64,000 bases of DNA from Paenibacillus sp. FSL R10-2734. GTDB lineage: Bacteria; Bacillota; Bacilli; Paenibacillales; Paenibacillaceae. The stretch lies in assembly GCF_037963865.1 (NCBI RefSeq), contig NZ_CP150170.1, forward strand, positions 7,267,726 to 7,331,725, given 5' to 3'. The notes beneath the pieces were generated by a model, which saw only the letters and a program-made list of their open reading frames with translations, made no database searches and was not told the DNA's origin. Made by a program: the position numbers and the translations under genes. Shown piece after piece: positions 16,625 through 26,091 of the stretch; positions within the stretch are counted from its first letter, which is position 1; each line of letters starts with the position of its first letter.

Positions 16625-17434
16625 CTAAATCCCAGGAATGACATTGCGCTTATGCGCCGTTCTCCGGTAATAATTCTCGAGTTTCTCCGCTACCTCAGGG
16701 TTAACCTGCTTACCTTCCAGATAGTCACTATTATCGTCATAAGTAATACCCAGCTCGGTTTCATCCGTCTGCCCCGGCCACAATCCTGCCGTAGGTGCTT
16801 TAGTGACAATATCCGCTGGCACACCAATATGAGCAGCTAATTGACGAACCTGACGTTTGTTAAGTGTAGATAGAGGTGTGATATCTACAGCTCCATCTCC
16901 CCACTTGGTGTAGAAGCCTGTAATGGCTTCGGAAGCATGATCTGTTCCCACTACAATCAGATTGTTCTCAAAAGAGAGTGCATATTGCATAACCATGCGT
17001 GTTCTCGCTTTAACATTTCCCTTGCCTTGATGCGTCATGTGGCGATGCTGGCCTAATGACTTCAGGCTATGCTCAACTTCAAGCGCAATTTCATTTACAG
17101 CTTCCTCAATATTAGTCTCCACTGTATGGGTCAGATTAAAAGCTTTAGCGACATCATAACTGTGCTGGATATCCTCTTGAACACCATATGGCTGGAATAC
17201 GCCCAGCGTAATATACTCTGTACCTTCCTGTGCCGACAGCTCGTCCGTAGCCTGTTTACATAAACCCGCAGCTACCGCACTGTCCACCCCACCACTAATG
17301 GCGATCAATAATCCCTTGGCACCTGCCTTAAGCACGTACGATTTTAAGAAATCAACTCGTTTACGTACCTCTGCTTCTACATCAATCGTTGGCTTCACGC
17401 CAAGATCAGCAATAATTTCTTCCTGTAAACTCAC
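16625..17434 (-). CDS. nadE: NH3-dependent NAD+ synthetase
   Basis: Amidates nicotinic acid adenine dinucleotide to NAD+ with ATP and ammonia. The ATP-pyrophosphatase P-loop SGGVDSAV is at about residue 47; RTRMVMQYALSFENNLIVVGTDHASEAITGFYTKWGDGAVDITPL contains the deamido-NAD-binding region. No glutaminase domain is present, so it uses free ammonia, as in Bacillus. I choose the GTG at 17434 (269 aa), which gives the expected MSLQEEI N-terminus and has a GGGGTG site 6 nt upstream; a GTG three codons earlier is the alternative. Confidence 0.96.
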   Translation of the reverse strand: MSLQEEIIADLGVKPTIDVEAEVRKRVDFLKSYVLKAGAKGLLIAISGGVDSAVAAGLCKQATDELSAQEGTEYITLGVFQPYGVQEDIQHSYDVAKAFNLTHTVETNIEEAVNEIALEVEHSLKSLGQHRHMTHQGKGNVKARTRMVMQYALSFENNLIVVGTDHASEAITGFYTKWGDGAVDITPLSTLNKRQVRQLAAHIGVPADIVTKAPTAGLWPGQTDETELGITYDDNSDYLEGKQVNPEVAEKLENYYRRTAHKRNVIPGI

Positions 17435-17604
17435 AAACCACACCCCGTTCCATCAGAAATGGTTCCATATCCATCAAAATATCCATACCAAGTGAAGCGC
17501 TAAGCTTCTAAGTGTATTCTATCCCATTATCGCTCTTATATTTTGAAAAATCCCGCATACAGCCGAATTACCGACTGATGCGAGATTATATGGAATAACT
17601 TTTT

Positions 17605-18039
17605 TTACTTGCACAAACGATTGAAGACTTCTGTCAATTCAGCAGCAATTTCAGCAGACGAACGATTTTCTACACTATGACGTTCAATAAAATGAACGAG
17701 CTCTCCATCCTTCATCAATGCGATGGAAGGTGAAGATGGCGGATAAGGAGCAAAATATTCACGTGCTTTGGCAGTGGCTTCTTTCTCTTGACCTGCAAAC
17801 ACTGTGAACAAGTGATCCGGAGTGATCTCATTTTGCAATGCCTGAGCTACACCAGGACGACATTGTCCAGCGGCACAACCACAGACCGAATTCACGACTA
17901 CAAGAGCCGTACCTTTTGCGGTAGGAAGAGTGGCTTCCACCTCTTCTGGAGTCATAAGCTCCTGAAACCCAATGCTTGTCAGGTCATCACGCATAGGTTG
18001 AATCGAATCTCTCATATATTGATTAAAAGACATGGACAT
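17605..18039 (-). CDS. Bacilliredoxin (BrxA/BrxB family)
   Basis: Small thioredoxin-fold protein that removes bacillithiol mixed disulfides from oxidised proteins. The atypical CGC active site is in VVVNSVCGCAAGQCRPG (Cys 53 and 55), with a further Cys at 60. The N-terminus MSMSFNQYMRDSIQPMRDDL is typical of the family. I use the ATG at 18039 (144 aa), since AAGGAGAG lies upstream; the extra 15 codons of the longer frame cover that site. It implies the host makes bacillithiol, consistent with ytxJ at 63370. Single gene. Confidence 0.95.
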   Translation of the reverse strand: MSMSFNQYMRDSIQPMRDDLTSIGFQELMTPEEVEATLPTAKGTALVVVNSVCGCAAGQCRPGVAQALQNEITPDHLFTVFAGQEKEATAKAREYFAPYPPSSPSIALMKDGELVHFIERHSVENRSSAEIAAELTEVFNRLCK

Positions 18040-18155
18040 TTCTCTGCACTCTCCTTCACTAATTACTGTTTTGTCAGATAACATTACAGCAGTACTTACT
18101 AACTTTATTATACATTCATACTCTGTGAAAGCAAGAGATGCTGCAGTAGCCTGAT

Positions 18156-19877
18156 TTAATCTGCAAGTACAACTCCGCTATATTCTTCCTTTACTAAAGG
18201 GAAGGAGATGGTAAATACCGTACCTTCTCCTTCTACAGACTCTACATTTATTTTACCGTTATGCCGTTCCACAATACCGAGACACAAGGATAACCCTAGA
18301 CCCGTCCCCTCCCTTTTCGTTGTAAAAAAGGGTGAGAATAACATCTCTCGTTGACTTTCCGACATGCCGATCCCTCTATCTCTTACAATCAGCTCCACTT
18401 TATCCTGTGTACTATGTGTTTCCAGTGTCAGAACCCCCTTGGGTCCCATAGCCTCCATGCCGTTGCGTCCTAAATTAAGGATGAGCTGCTTTATTTCCCG
18501 AACGTTTAAATCCAGTTCATGAATAGATGCGTTCAGCTTTAGCTCAACACTTTGACCACGAAGATTAGCATCAGCCCACAATAGCGGACTAACTTCTTCT
18601 ATAATCCGGTGTAATAGCACCTTTTCCTTATCCGAAATCCGGCTCTGCGCCAGTGATAGAAAATCATTAATAATACTATTCGCCCGATCCAGCTCCTCGA
18701 GCACGATCTGATAATAAGAATCCAAATCATCCGAACTTTTTTCTCTCATCAGCTGCAAAAACCCACGAACTACCGCCATAGGATTACGAATCTCATGGGT
18801 AATTCCAGCGGCCATCTGTCCTACTAAACTCAAGCGTTCCACATGATCCAGCTCTGAGCGGAGTTTTACTTCACTAGTAATATCCTGTGCAATGAGTACC
18901 ACTCCACCAGATAATTCTGTGTTCGTATTCACTAGCGGTGCTGAATAAATTTGGTAAATCCGCGAGTCGTGAAGCATTCGTTCATGGGAACGTCGTTTGG
19001 TGCGGATGTTATCCCGTACCCGCTTATATGCCTCAGCATCCGCTGAACCGTTAAAAAATTCCCTAACCGGCTTGCCAATAATATCTTCCCTTAACAAATT
19101 GGGATAATGAGTCCTTATCATTCCCAGCATACAATCATTAAGATCGGTTACAACTCCGTGATCATCCAAGGACATAATACTGAGGGGCACTACATTTGTA
19201 ATCTGTTGCAGCTTCTCAGACTCCCACTGAAAATTATCACTTATACTTTCCTTATGTACTTTAGTCCGCCATCTACTCCAGACCATTTCAACAAAATAAA
19301 CAAAAATCCCACCTAGCGCAATGGTGCAAAATAGATACAAAGTAATCAAAAGTGACTCGCCAGAATGGGCTTCATATATATTTTCCCCACCTATAATAGG
19401 TACAAGCGCAATAAACAACATATTCGGACAAAGAACCATCCATAACATACCTATCTTCTCTACCACTGTGCCTTTCTTAAAAGGCTTAGCTAGCCCAAAC
19501 AGCAACGGATATAATAATATTCCTGAATTTAATATCATACTACTTATTCCTGTTGGCTCGGCAATGAATATATTACAGATAAGCAAATAGATGGACAGCA
19601 GAATGCCTGAACGTACACTTCCATATAAAATACCGATATAAGCAGGGATCATTCCTAAATTCAAATAAGCAACACCGAATAAAGTCGTTGAAAGAAGAGA
19701 GCATAGGAGCAGACTTAGTGTGCACGCGAAAACCAAAAAGGTTTGATTATCCGGGAATCCATCTTTTTTCCGAGCTGCAAACCCTCGGTCCACCCACCAA
19801 TGAATCAGAAAAAGAAAGGAGCATGCTGCCGATATTTGCAATAATATATCCTTAATTGCGTCAATAATTACAATCAC
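18156..19877 (-). CDS. Membrane sensor histidine kinase with 5TMR-LYT, PAS and kinase domains
   Basis: Six hydrophobic segments between residues 10 and 200 form a 5TM-LYT-type sensor (LNLGMIPAYIGILYGS). A PAS domain follows (about 225-335, PLSIMSLDDHGVVTDLN), then HisKA with phospho-acceptor His361 in GITHEIRNPMAVVRGF, and an ATPase domain with NLGRNGMEAM, DRGIGM and GTGLGLSLC. The architecture resembles sporulation kinases such as KinB. No response regulator gene is adjacent, so it is an orphan and may feed a phosphorelay (inference). The apparent GTG start at 19877 has no clear ribosome site and is uncertain. Confidence 0.9.
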   Translation of the reverse strand: MIVIIDAIKDILLQISAACSFLFLIHWWVDRGFAARKKDGFPDNQTFLVFACTLSLLLCSLLSTTLFGVAYLNLGMIPAYIGILYGSVRSGILLSIYLLICNIFIAEPTGISSMILNSGILLYPLLFGLAKPFKKGTVVEKIGMLWMVLCPNMLFIALVPIIGGENIYEAHSGESLLITLYLFCTIALGGIFVYFVEMVWSRWRTKVHKESISDNFQWESEKLQQITNVVPLSIMSLDDHGVVTDLNDCMLGMIRTHYPNLLREDIIGKPVREFFNGSADAEAYKRVRDNIRTKRRSHERMLHDSRIYQIYSAPLVNTNTELSGGVVLIAQDITSEVKLRSELDHVERLSLVGQMAAGITHEIRNPMAVVRGFLQLMREKSSDDLDSYYQIVLEELDRANSIINDFLSLAQSRISDKEKVLLHRIIEEVSPLLWADANLRGQSVELKLNASIHELDLNVREIKQLILNLGRNGMEAMGPKGVLTLETHSTQDKVELIVRDRGIGMSESQREMLFSPFFTTKREGTGLGLSLCLGIVERHNGKINVESVEGEGTVFTISFPLVKEEYSGVVLAD

Positions 19878-19934
19878 ACCCCAAAATGGACAAATTGCCC
19901 TACATGACTAGATTAAAGCACAGGATCACTCTCC

Positions 19935-19949
19935 TGACAACGATTATCA
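19935..19949. promoter_or_regulatory. Putative Fur/PerR-type box
   Basis: TGACAACGATTATCA matches the 7-1-7 Fur consensus TGATAATNATTATCA at 12 of 14 positions. It lies in the divergent gap between the orphan sensor kinase and the flavoprotein at 20056, about 107 bp before the latter's start. Confidence 0.45.
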
Positions 19950-20055
19950 TTAAGCAGGGTGACAAGACTGGTTACATGAGAGTCAGAATGGTATGATTCC
20001 GTTAGGAAAACACGGAGTATCACCCGTGTCTTAACATGTAAAGGAGTAAAATTTC

Positions 20056-21324
20056 ATGAGCAACTACGATGTGATCGTTATAGGGGGCGGCCCTTCGGGA
20101 TTGATGGCAAGCGTGGCCGCAGCAGAACACGGAGCATCCGTACTACTAATCGACAAGGGAGCCAAGCTAGGACGAAAGCTCGGGATATCTGGTGGCGGGC
20201 GCTGTAATGTAACGAACGTCAAGGAGAGAGATGAGTTAATCTCCCATATCCCGGGAAACGGACGTTTTTTGTATAGCGCCTTCGACCATTTTAATAATCA
20301 GGACATCATTGCCTTTTTTGAAGGCTTAGGTATTGCACTAAAGGAAGAAGACAACGGACGGATGTTTCCCGTCTCAGATAAGGCCTCCAGCGTCGTCTCC
20401 GCCTTGATTAGCAAAGTACGAAGTCTAGGCGTGCAGATTATGACGGACAGCCCTGTTTCGGAAGTGCTATATAATGAAGGTGCTGTTAAAGGAGTTCGGC
20501 TGATCTCTGGCAAGTCGTTCTCCTGCTCTGCTGTCATCATCGCTACTGGAGGGAAGTCTGTACCACAAACCGGTTCGACTGGAGATGGCTATCCTTGGGC
20601 GGAAGCCGCAGGACATACAATTACGGAGCTGTTCCCAACTGAGGTTCCGATACTTTCACGTGAAGAATGGATCAAGTCTGGAGAGCTGCAAGGAATATCA
20701 CTACGCGACGTGGCGCTTACAGTCTGGAATCCTAAAGGAAAGAAAGTCATCTCTCATCGTGGAGATATGATTTTCACCCATTTTGGATTATCCGGCCCAA
20801 TTGCACTACGCTGCAGCCAATTTCTGAGACAGGTCCAGCGTAAGTCAGGGACAGACACTGTTGAGATGTCCATTGATCTCTTCCCTGACCTGAGCTCACA
20901 AGAAGTTGAATCACTGCTGCAGGACAAGCTGGAGCAGGAGCCGAAAAAAGCGATTCGTAATTCGCTGAAGGGGCTGCTGCCAGAACGTCTCATCCCCCTC
21001 TTGTTAACTAAAGCTGACCTAGATGGAGATATAACAGGCCATCATGTATCCAAGAATGGATTGCTTGCTCTAACAGGTAACTTGAAACGGATGCCCGTTT
21101 ATGTTCACGGTACCCGTTCCCTGTCCGAAGCCTTTGTTACGGGCGGCGGTGTAAATCTGAAGGAGATCGATCCCAAAAGGATGGAATCAAAGCTTATGCC
21201 GGGGCTATTCTTCTGTGGGGAGATCCTAGATATTCATGGCTACACTGGTGGTTACAATATAACTGCCGCCTTCTCTACTGGTTATACAGCAGGCAAACAT
21301 GCCGCTGACCTTCGACTTAGCTAA
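20056..21324 (+). CDS. NAD(P)/FAD-dependent oxidoreductase, HI0933/BaiN-like family
   Basis: A 422-residue flavoprotein. The dinucleotide-binding GGGPSGLMAS is at residues 9-18, followed by DKGAKLGRKLGISGGGRCNVTN (about 34-55), diagnostic of the HI0933/YtfP family. The C-terminal FAD-contacting segment is FFCGEILDIHGYTGGYNITAAFSTG. Members are annotated as aminoacetone oxidase-like or BaiN-like reductases; the real substrate is unknown. AAAGGAG lies 8 nt before the ATG. Monocistronic with a strong terminator. A putative Fur box lies upstream. Confidence 0.9.
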   Translation: MSNYDVIVIGGGPSGLMASVAAAEHGASVLLIDKGAKLGRKLGISGGGRCNVTNVKERDELISHIPGNGRFLYSAFDHFNNQDIIAFFEGLGIALKEEDNGRMFPVSDKASSVVSALISKVRSLGVQIMTDSPVSEVLYNEGAVKGVRLISGKSFSCSAVIIATGGKSVPQTGSTGDGYPWAEAAGHTITELFPTEVPILSREEWIKSGELQGISLRDVALTVWNPKGKKVISHRGDMIFTHFGLSGPIALRCSQFLRQVQRKSGTDTVEMSIDLFPDLSSQEVESLLQDKLEQEPKKAIRNSLKGLLPERLIPLLLTKADLDGDITGHHVSKNGLLALTGNLKRMPVYVHGTRSLSEAFVTGGGVNLKEIDPKRMESKLMPGLFFCGEILDIHGYTGGYNITAAFSTGYTAGKHAADLRLS

Positions 21325-21339
21325 TGCGATGCAACTAAA

Positions 21340-21377
21340 AACAGCGTGACTTGAGAGGCTTCTCAAGTCACGCTGTT
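21340..21377. terminator. Bidirectional terminator between flavoprotein and ecsB
   Basis: AACAGCGTGACTTGAGA (21340-21356) pairs perfectly with TCTCAAGTCACGCTGTT (21361-21377); loop of 4 nt. Confidence 0.92.
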
Positions 21378-21387
21378 GTTCTATCTA

Positions 21388-22650
21388 TCAATCTTTTCCT
21401 AATCGAAACGTACCAAATATTCTACTGATAAAGAGACCGACCATGTATCCAACCGGAATGAACAGGATAATTCCCCACCAACCGTATAAAGTGAGACAGA
21501 TCAGCGCAGAGGAAATCATTGTAAAGGGAAGCAATAGAATAGGGACCACCTGCATACCCGCTTCAGCTTTTTGTTCTTTCGTAAACGGAAGGATGCCAAT
21601 GTAATCATCTCCCGCAAAGAGTGACCAGAACGAGAACAGCCAAAACGTCATGAGAGATGTTAATACTATAAATCCCAGCCATTTGAATCCCGATGGAATG
21701 ATAAGGATCGCCACGGCGGACACGGCTGTAAACGCTAAGTAGATCTTCAAATGGGCCGGATTCCGTATGAGTGCCTTAATCGCTGCTGCAGAGAACCGAC
21801 TCTCGGCGGTCTTTGATTTAAGCAAAGGCTGTGATTTCCGGAAAATCCACGGCTTATGGCGAGTCGGGCGAGGTTTATCCAGTACATGGCGGAGCAGTAT
21901 GGCTGCTATCTTCATCCGCTGCTTGTAGTCCTCTCGCACATCGTTCATAAATGTCCCACGCATCACTAAGCGCTGCCGGAAAGCGATTATTGCAACGACA
22001 GTAAATAGAACCGCACTCAACAATATGAGGAGCGGGCGATCATTCCAAAGGCTAGCTACTCTGAAATAAATAGCGTTAGGGACGGAGATCGCCAGAAATA
22101 GCCACAGCCAGCGACGCCAACCTTGTTTCTGTACTTTTACAAGATGTCCAAGTAACTTAACACACCAGCTACACGCCAAGGTCAGAGCGAACAGCGCCCA
22201 TACCTCCGATGACGTCATTTCAAATCCTCGAATCAGAAAAGGCAGTAACAGTGCAAAAGCTACACAGAACTTCAGCGAGGTTACAATCAGGCTGTAGAGC
22301 AATCCACGAAATACGATCGTATTAATCCATCGCTGCCGTTGTCTAAGAAATAATAGATCCCCTTCCTGCAATAGTAGCACCAATCCCCCGTTGCAGATCA
22401 GGAGCACTAATAATGAAGGAATGAGCATAAACGGCAAATTCACACTCCAAGCAGGTAACGCATCGTTCCAGAAGCCGTAATACAAACGCCCTCCCAGCAA
22501 TCCACCGGGAATAATAATATATAACAGAACGGTCCAATCAGCCGCCGTACGAATAATAGCGGATTGCTCACGCCAATGAGAGAATAGCCGCCGTCTGAAT
22601 AATTGTTTGGAGTTAGAAAAAGCAAACGCCCGCCGTCCCTGCTTACTCAT
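21388..22650 (-). CDS. ecsB: ABC transporter permease EcsB
   Basis: Integral membrane subunit of the EcsAB ABC transporter, which in Bacillus affects protein secretion, processing and competence and has been linked to peptide export. About ten hydrophobic stretches are spread over 420 residues, with a basic N-terminus (RRRLFSHWREQ) and the EcsB-family central loop (RWLWLFLAISVPNAIYFRV). The ATG at 22650 overlaps the ecsA stop as ATGA, so I prefer it over a start six codons earlier. Translationally coupled to ecsA; ends at the terminator shared with the convergent flavoprotein. Confidence 0.9.
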   Translation of the reverse strand: MSKQGRRAFAFSNSKQLFRRRLFSHWREQSAIIRTAADWTVLLYIIIPGGLLGGRLYYGFWNDALPAWSVNLPFMLIPSLLVLLICNGGLVLLLQEGDLLFLRQRQRWINTIVFRGLLYSLIVTSLKFCVAFALLLPFLIRGFEMTSSEVWALFALTLACSWCVKLLGHLVKVQKQGWRRWLWLFLAISVPNAIYFRVASLWNDRPLLILLSAVLFTVVAIIAFRQRLVMRGTFMNDVREDYKQRMKIAAILLRHVLDKPRPTRHKPWIFRKSQPLLKSKTAESRFSAAAIKALIRNPAHLKIYLAFTAVSAVAILIIPSGFKWLGFIVLTSLMTFWLFSFWSLFAGDDYIGILPFTKEQKAEAGMQVVPILLLPFTMISSALICLTLYGWWGIILFIPVGYMVGLFISRIFGTFRLGKD

Positions 22651-23387
22651 GTCAGTTCGTCGAAGCAATCAAACAACGACGCCTCCGGCAGTCCAGCATA
22701 ATCACGTATATCTTCGAGAGTTCCTGAGGCAGCAACCTTTCCCCCGGAGATCAGCACGAAATCATCGCATATCTTCTCTGCAGTATCCAGTACATGCGTG
22801 GACATTAATACACCAGCTCCGCGCTTCCGCTCCGCTTCCAGCAGCCGCAAGAAATCTTTAGTGGCGCGAGGATCTAAACCGATAAATGGCTCGTCCACAA
22901 TATAAACGTCCGGCTGTACCAAAAAACCAAGCATTAGCATCATCTTTTGTTTCATCCCTTTAGAGAATCCAGCTGGAAGATCATTGCGTACATGGCCCAT
23001 GCCAAACTGCTTCAGCAGCCTTTCCGCAGTTTCTTCGAAATGCTCATATTTCAGTCCATAGGCAGCAGCCGCTAAATCCAAGTGCTCCCACAATGTTAAA
23101 TCCTCATAAAACACAGGCTGCTCCGGTACATAAGCATAAGATTTATTAACTCCACTAAAAGACACCTTAGCCTTCGTATTCTTCAGCAACCCAAGCAGGG
23201 TCTTAATGGTAGTACTTTTTCCAGCACCGTTAGGTCCGATCAGTCCGAGCAGCTGCCCCCGCTTCACCTGAAATGAAATATCGAATATGCAAGGATCTCC
23301 CGCTTCATAGCCGGCTTCATCAATCTCAACATCGAGCACAATGTCGTCGTAGTTCTCGGTGTCCACCGTTGTTTCTACTTTCTCCAT
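22647..23387 (-). CDS. ecsA: ABC transporter ATP-binding protein EcsA
   Basis: Energising subunit of the EcsAB transporter (246 aa). Walker A is GPNGAGKST, the Q-loop region is YVPEQPVFYEDLTLWEHL, the signature is the degenerate FSKGMKQK, Walker B is VYIVDEPFIGLDP, and the switch His is in MSTHVLDTAEK. I choose the ATG at 23387 because AGGAG lies 9 nt upstream; an ATG three codons earlier directly abuts that site. First gene of a two-gene operon with ecsB. No ecsC is present. Confidence 0.93.
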   Translation of the reverse strand: MEKVETTVDTENYDDIVLDVEIDEAGYEAGDPCIFDISFQVKRGQLLGLIGPNGAGKSTTIKTLLGLLKNTKAKVSFSGVNKSYAYVPEQPVFYEDLTLWEHLDLAAAAYGLKYEHFEETAERLLKQFGMGHVRNDLPAGFSKGMKQKMMLMLGFLVQPDVYIVDEPFIGLDPRATKDFLRLLEAERKRGAGVLMSTHVLDTAEKICDDFVLISGGKVAASGTLEDIRDYAGLPEASLFDCFDELT

Positions 23388-23968
23388 ACACTCCATCTCC
23401 TAGATGTTTCTAATAAAAACTATTATAAATCGCCTTCTCTTTTACGTATATGAATGACATTCAAAAGATCAACAGAAGAAATAACAACTTATCTAATCGT
23501 ACTATATATTCTTTCTGAAAATTTGCAACTTCTTTTTTCACAATGACAGCTCAAGCCCTGCTCTATAGCTAACAAAAGAAACTCCTATCAAGGAGAAGTC
23601 TATCCTACAAGGTCTATGTTATTCGTCGCTATTATTCTTTCCTGTTCCTATAATACCATTAATAGTAAAATGTTGGTGATTACCGATCATCCGTCTGGAG
23701 TCGTAAAAAACACTTGAACTGCAGGATGAAATTGTAATTCTTTCAGAGACTGAAGTAAAAAAGCAGTCAATCGCATCAGCTTCAAAAAAATGTTTGATTT
23801 TTAATAATTAAAAGTTGCTCATTGTGACAAATCACATGTTCTTCGTTCAATCTTTCACGTATTCTATTGTTATCTCAAAGTTCGTTGCACAGGTAAACCG
23901 TGCACTAAGAAATATGATTACAGAACGTGCGACGAGTTCACATGAATAACGATAGAGGGTGGAGAAGC
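23388..23968. other. Divergent intergenic region ecsA / marR
   Basis: AT-rich and without a supported gene. The only structure I see is TGCAC-9 nt-GTGCA at 23886-23904, about 65 bp before the marR start, a possible operator. Confidence 0.4.
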
Positions 23969-24436
23969 ATGATACAATCTTATGAACGTGATACACAATT
24001 AACACTACATTTGTACCGGGTATTTGCTAAATCTTTTAAGAGCATTAATGAGCATGCTGTTACCGGCAGCAAAATCGAAGGTTTTAATCCTACTGCCTTT
24101 GCCGTCATGGAAGTGTTGTACTATAAAGGACCACAGCCCATTCAACAAATTGGCGCCAAACTGCTGCTACAAAGCGGCAACGTGACTTACGTAATCGACA
24201 AGCTCGAAGAACGCGGCTATTTGCAGCGCAAACCTTGTCCAAGTGATCGTCGCGTGATTTTCGCGGAATTGACTACAGAAGGCGAACGTCTCATGAATGA
24301 GATGTATCCGAAGTACTCAGAGCGTCTTCATCTTGCTTTCAGCGGATTGAATGATGAAGAGAAGGAACAAATGATCATCCTACTCAAGAAGATGGGTCTG
24401 CAAGCTGAGAAGCTTTCCCCTCTTCCCCGTAAGTAG
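23969..24436 (+). CDS. MarR-family regulator, MhqR-like
   Basis: Winged-helix repressor of 155 residues. The core runs NPTAFAVMEVLYYKGPQPIQQIGAKLLLQSGNVTYVIDKLEERGYLQRKPCPSDRRV (about 43-100), close to Bacillus MhqR, which represses quinone- and aromatic-detoxifying genes. A Cys in the wing (KPCPSDRRV) is a possible redox or electrophile sensor. The ATG at 23969 is chosen for the GAGGGTGG site 6-7 nt upstream. The convergent neighbour is a 14-TM exporter, a plausible but unproven target. Confidence 0.9.
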   Translation: MIQSYERDTQLTLHLYRVFAKSFKSINEHAVTGSKIEGFNPTAFAVMEVLYYKGPQPIQQIGAKLLLQSGNVTYVIDKLEERGYLQRKPCPSDRRVIFAELTTEGERLMNEMYPKYSERLHLAFSGLNDEEKEQMIILLKKMGLQAEKLSPLPRK

Positions 24437-24486
24437 AGTTAACATCTAGGCTGCTTTTTACTTCATATTTGTTAAACAAGCTGTTA

Positions 24487-24537
24487 TCGCATGAAGAAGC
24501 CCGACCGGCAAATGCCTGGTCGGGCTTCTTCATGCGA
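24487..24537. terminator. Bidirectional terminator between marR and MFS exporter
   Basis: A perfect 20-bp stem: 24487-24506 (begins TCGCATGAAGAAG) pairs with 24518-24537, loop of 11 nt. Serves both convergent genes. Confidence 0.93.
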
Positions 24538-24552
24538 TTTAGAGATACTAAG

Positions 24553-26061
24553 TTATGCCTTTTTCAAGGACGATGAAGCATCCTCTACCGAAGGTACACC
24601 CTTGCGTAAACCCCAAGATATTATAAGCGACAAGACAGCAAAAACTGCCATCACGATAAACAGTGAATGAAGTCCCCCTTCAAGTGCACCACGTAAGCTG
24701 TTTGATACCTCACCGGACAGGTTAGTTCCTGTATGCGACCCCAGCAGCTTATTTATGTCTTCACCTGTAACGTTTGAATCCGGTTGTTTTCTCAACAGCT
24801 TATCAATATTCAAGTTCAGCCAGGAACCGAATATAGCTACCCCAATGGTCTGGCCCAGTGACCTTGTAAATGCATTAAGCGCTGTGGACGCACCACGTTG
24901 ATCATACGCAACTGAGGACTGTGCGATAATCGTGAAGACCGTAGAGGAGTAACCGAAGCCTACTCCACAGACTAGCATCAAGCATAAGAGTATTAGCTGC
25001 GAAGACTCTCCCGTCAAGAAAACCAGACCGATAGCCCCGGCGGCAATCATCATCAATCCAAGCATTGCGGTTCGGCGAGAACCCGCTCGCAGAATCATCC
25101 GTCCACCTGCTATTGACCCAAACATCCACCCTACAGACATTGGTGCAAGCAGCAAGCCCGAGATCGCAGCGCTTTTTCCAGATACGCCCTGTACCCATAA
25201 GGGGATATACGTAGAAAGTCCAATAATTAATGTGCTTACCAGCAGGTTAGCACCCGTTGATACCGCGATGTTACGGTTTGAGAATAGGTTCAGCGGAAGC
25301 ATAGGCTCTGGTGCACGTCGCTCCACAAACAGAAATATGATTAGCAGAATAACCGCCGCTCCCAGTGTTGCGAGTAGTAGTGGAGAGGTCCATGCCAGGT
25401 TCTGCCCTCCAGTGGAGAGTCCAAAGAGTAGAGCCCCCATACCTGCTGCGAAAAGAAGCACGCCTGCCACATCGATTTGTGTCTTCCGGCGCACCTTCTC
25501 TTCCTTCAAATAGCGCGCAATAAATACCATTGCCAACAAGCCAAATGGCAGATTAAATACAAATACCCAGCGCCAGCTTAAGTAATCTACCACATAGCCA
25601 CCAAGCAGTGGCCCTACTAGTGAGGAAATCCCCCATACTGAGCTTAGCAAGCCTTGCGTCTTTGCTCTTTCTTCAATGCTATAAATATCTCCAATAATGG
25701 TAAAAGTCATTGGAATAAGTGCACCCGCACCGATCCCCTGTATCGCACGAAACAAGATCAGCTGTCCCATACTTTGCGAAATGCCGCATAATAATGAGCC
25801 TAATAAAAAAACAGCAGCTCCCCACATAAACACAGGCTTGCGTCCGAACAGATCACTGATTTTGCCGAAAATAGGTGTTGTAATAGCCATTGCCAGCAAG
25901 TATGCAGTAAATATCCAGCTCAGCCACTGCATCCCTTGAAAGTCGCCTACAATTGCCGGCCCCGCTGGTCCAGTTACCGTCCCCTCAATAGCGGCCAGAA
26001 AGGTGGCCAGTAGTACCCCTGTTAATATTAGCTTGCGTTCTAAATCCCCTGTTGCCTTCAA
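24553..26061 (-). CDS. MFS drug exporter, DHA2 (EmrB/QacA) family, 14 TM
   Basis: Proton-driven multidrug efflux pump of 502 residues with about 14 hydrophobic segments. Motif A between TM2 and TM3 is GKISDLFGRKPVFMWG; motif C in TM5 is GISSLVGPLLGGYVVDYLSWRWVFVFNLP, characteristic of antiporters. Motif B (LILFRAIQGIGAGA) is also present. The start is TTG with a GAGAGGG site about 9 nt upstream. A large extracytoplasmic loop lies between the last two helices. It lies convergent to an MhqR-like regulator. The substrate is unknown. Confidence 0.93.
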   Translation of the reverse strand: MKATGDLERKLILTGVLLATFLAAIEGTVTGPAGPAIVGDFQGMQWLSWIFTAYLLAMAITTPIFGKISDLFGRKPVFMWGAAVFLLGSLLCGISQSMGQLILFRAIQGIGAGALIPMTFTIIGDIYSIEERAKTQGLLSSVWGISSLVGPLLGGYVVDYLSWRWVFVFNLPFGLLAMVFIARYLKEEKVRRKTQIDVAGVLLFAAGMGALLFGLSTGGQNLAWTSPLLLATLGAAVILLIIFLFVERRAPEPMLPLNLFSNRNIAVSTGANLLVSTLIIGLSTYIPLWVQGVSGKSAAISGLLLAPMSVGWMFGSIAGGRMILRAGSRRTAMLGLMMIAAGAIGLVFLTGESSQLILLCLMLVCGVGFGYSSTVFTIIAQSSVAYDQRGASTALNAFTRSLGQTIGVAIFGSWLNLNIDKLLRKQPDSNVTGEDINKLLGSHTGTNLSGEVSNSLRGALEGGLHSLFIVMAVFAVLSLIISWGLRKGVPSVEDASSSLKKA

Positions 26062-26091
26062 TGTTCCAAACCCTCTCTGTATGTATTACGT

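Noticed and set aside
17550..17590. Terminator after the bacilliredoxin gene
   Set aside because: Only a 5-bp CGCAT/ATGCG stem; too weak to call.
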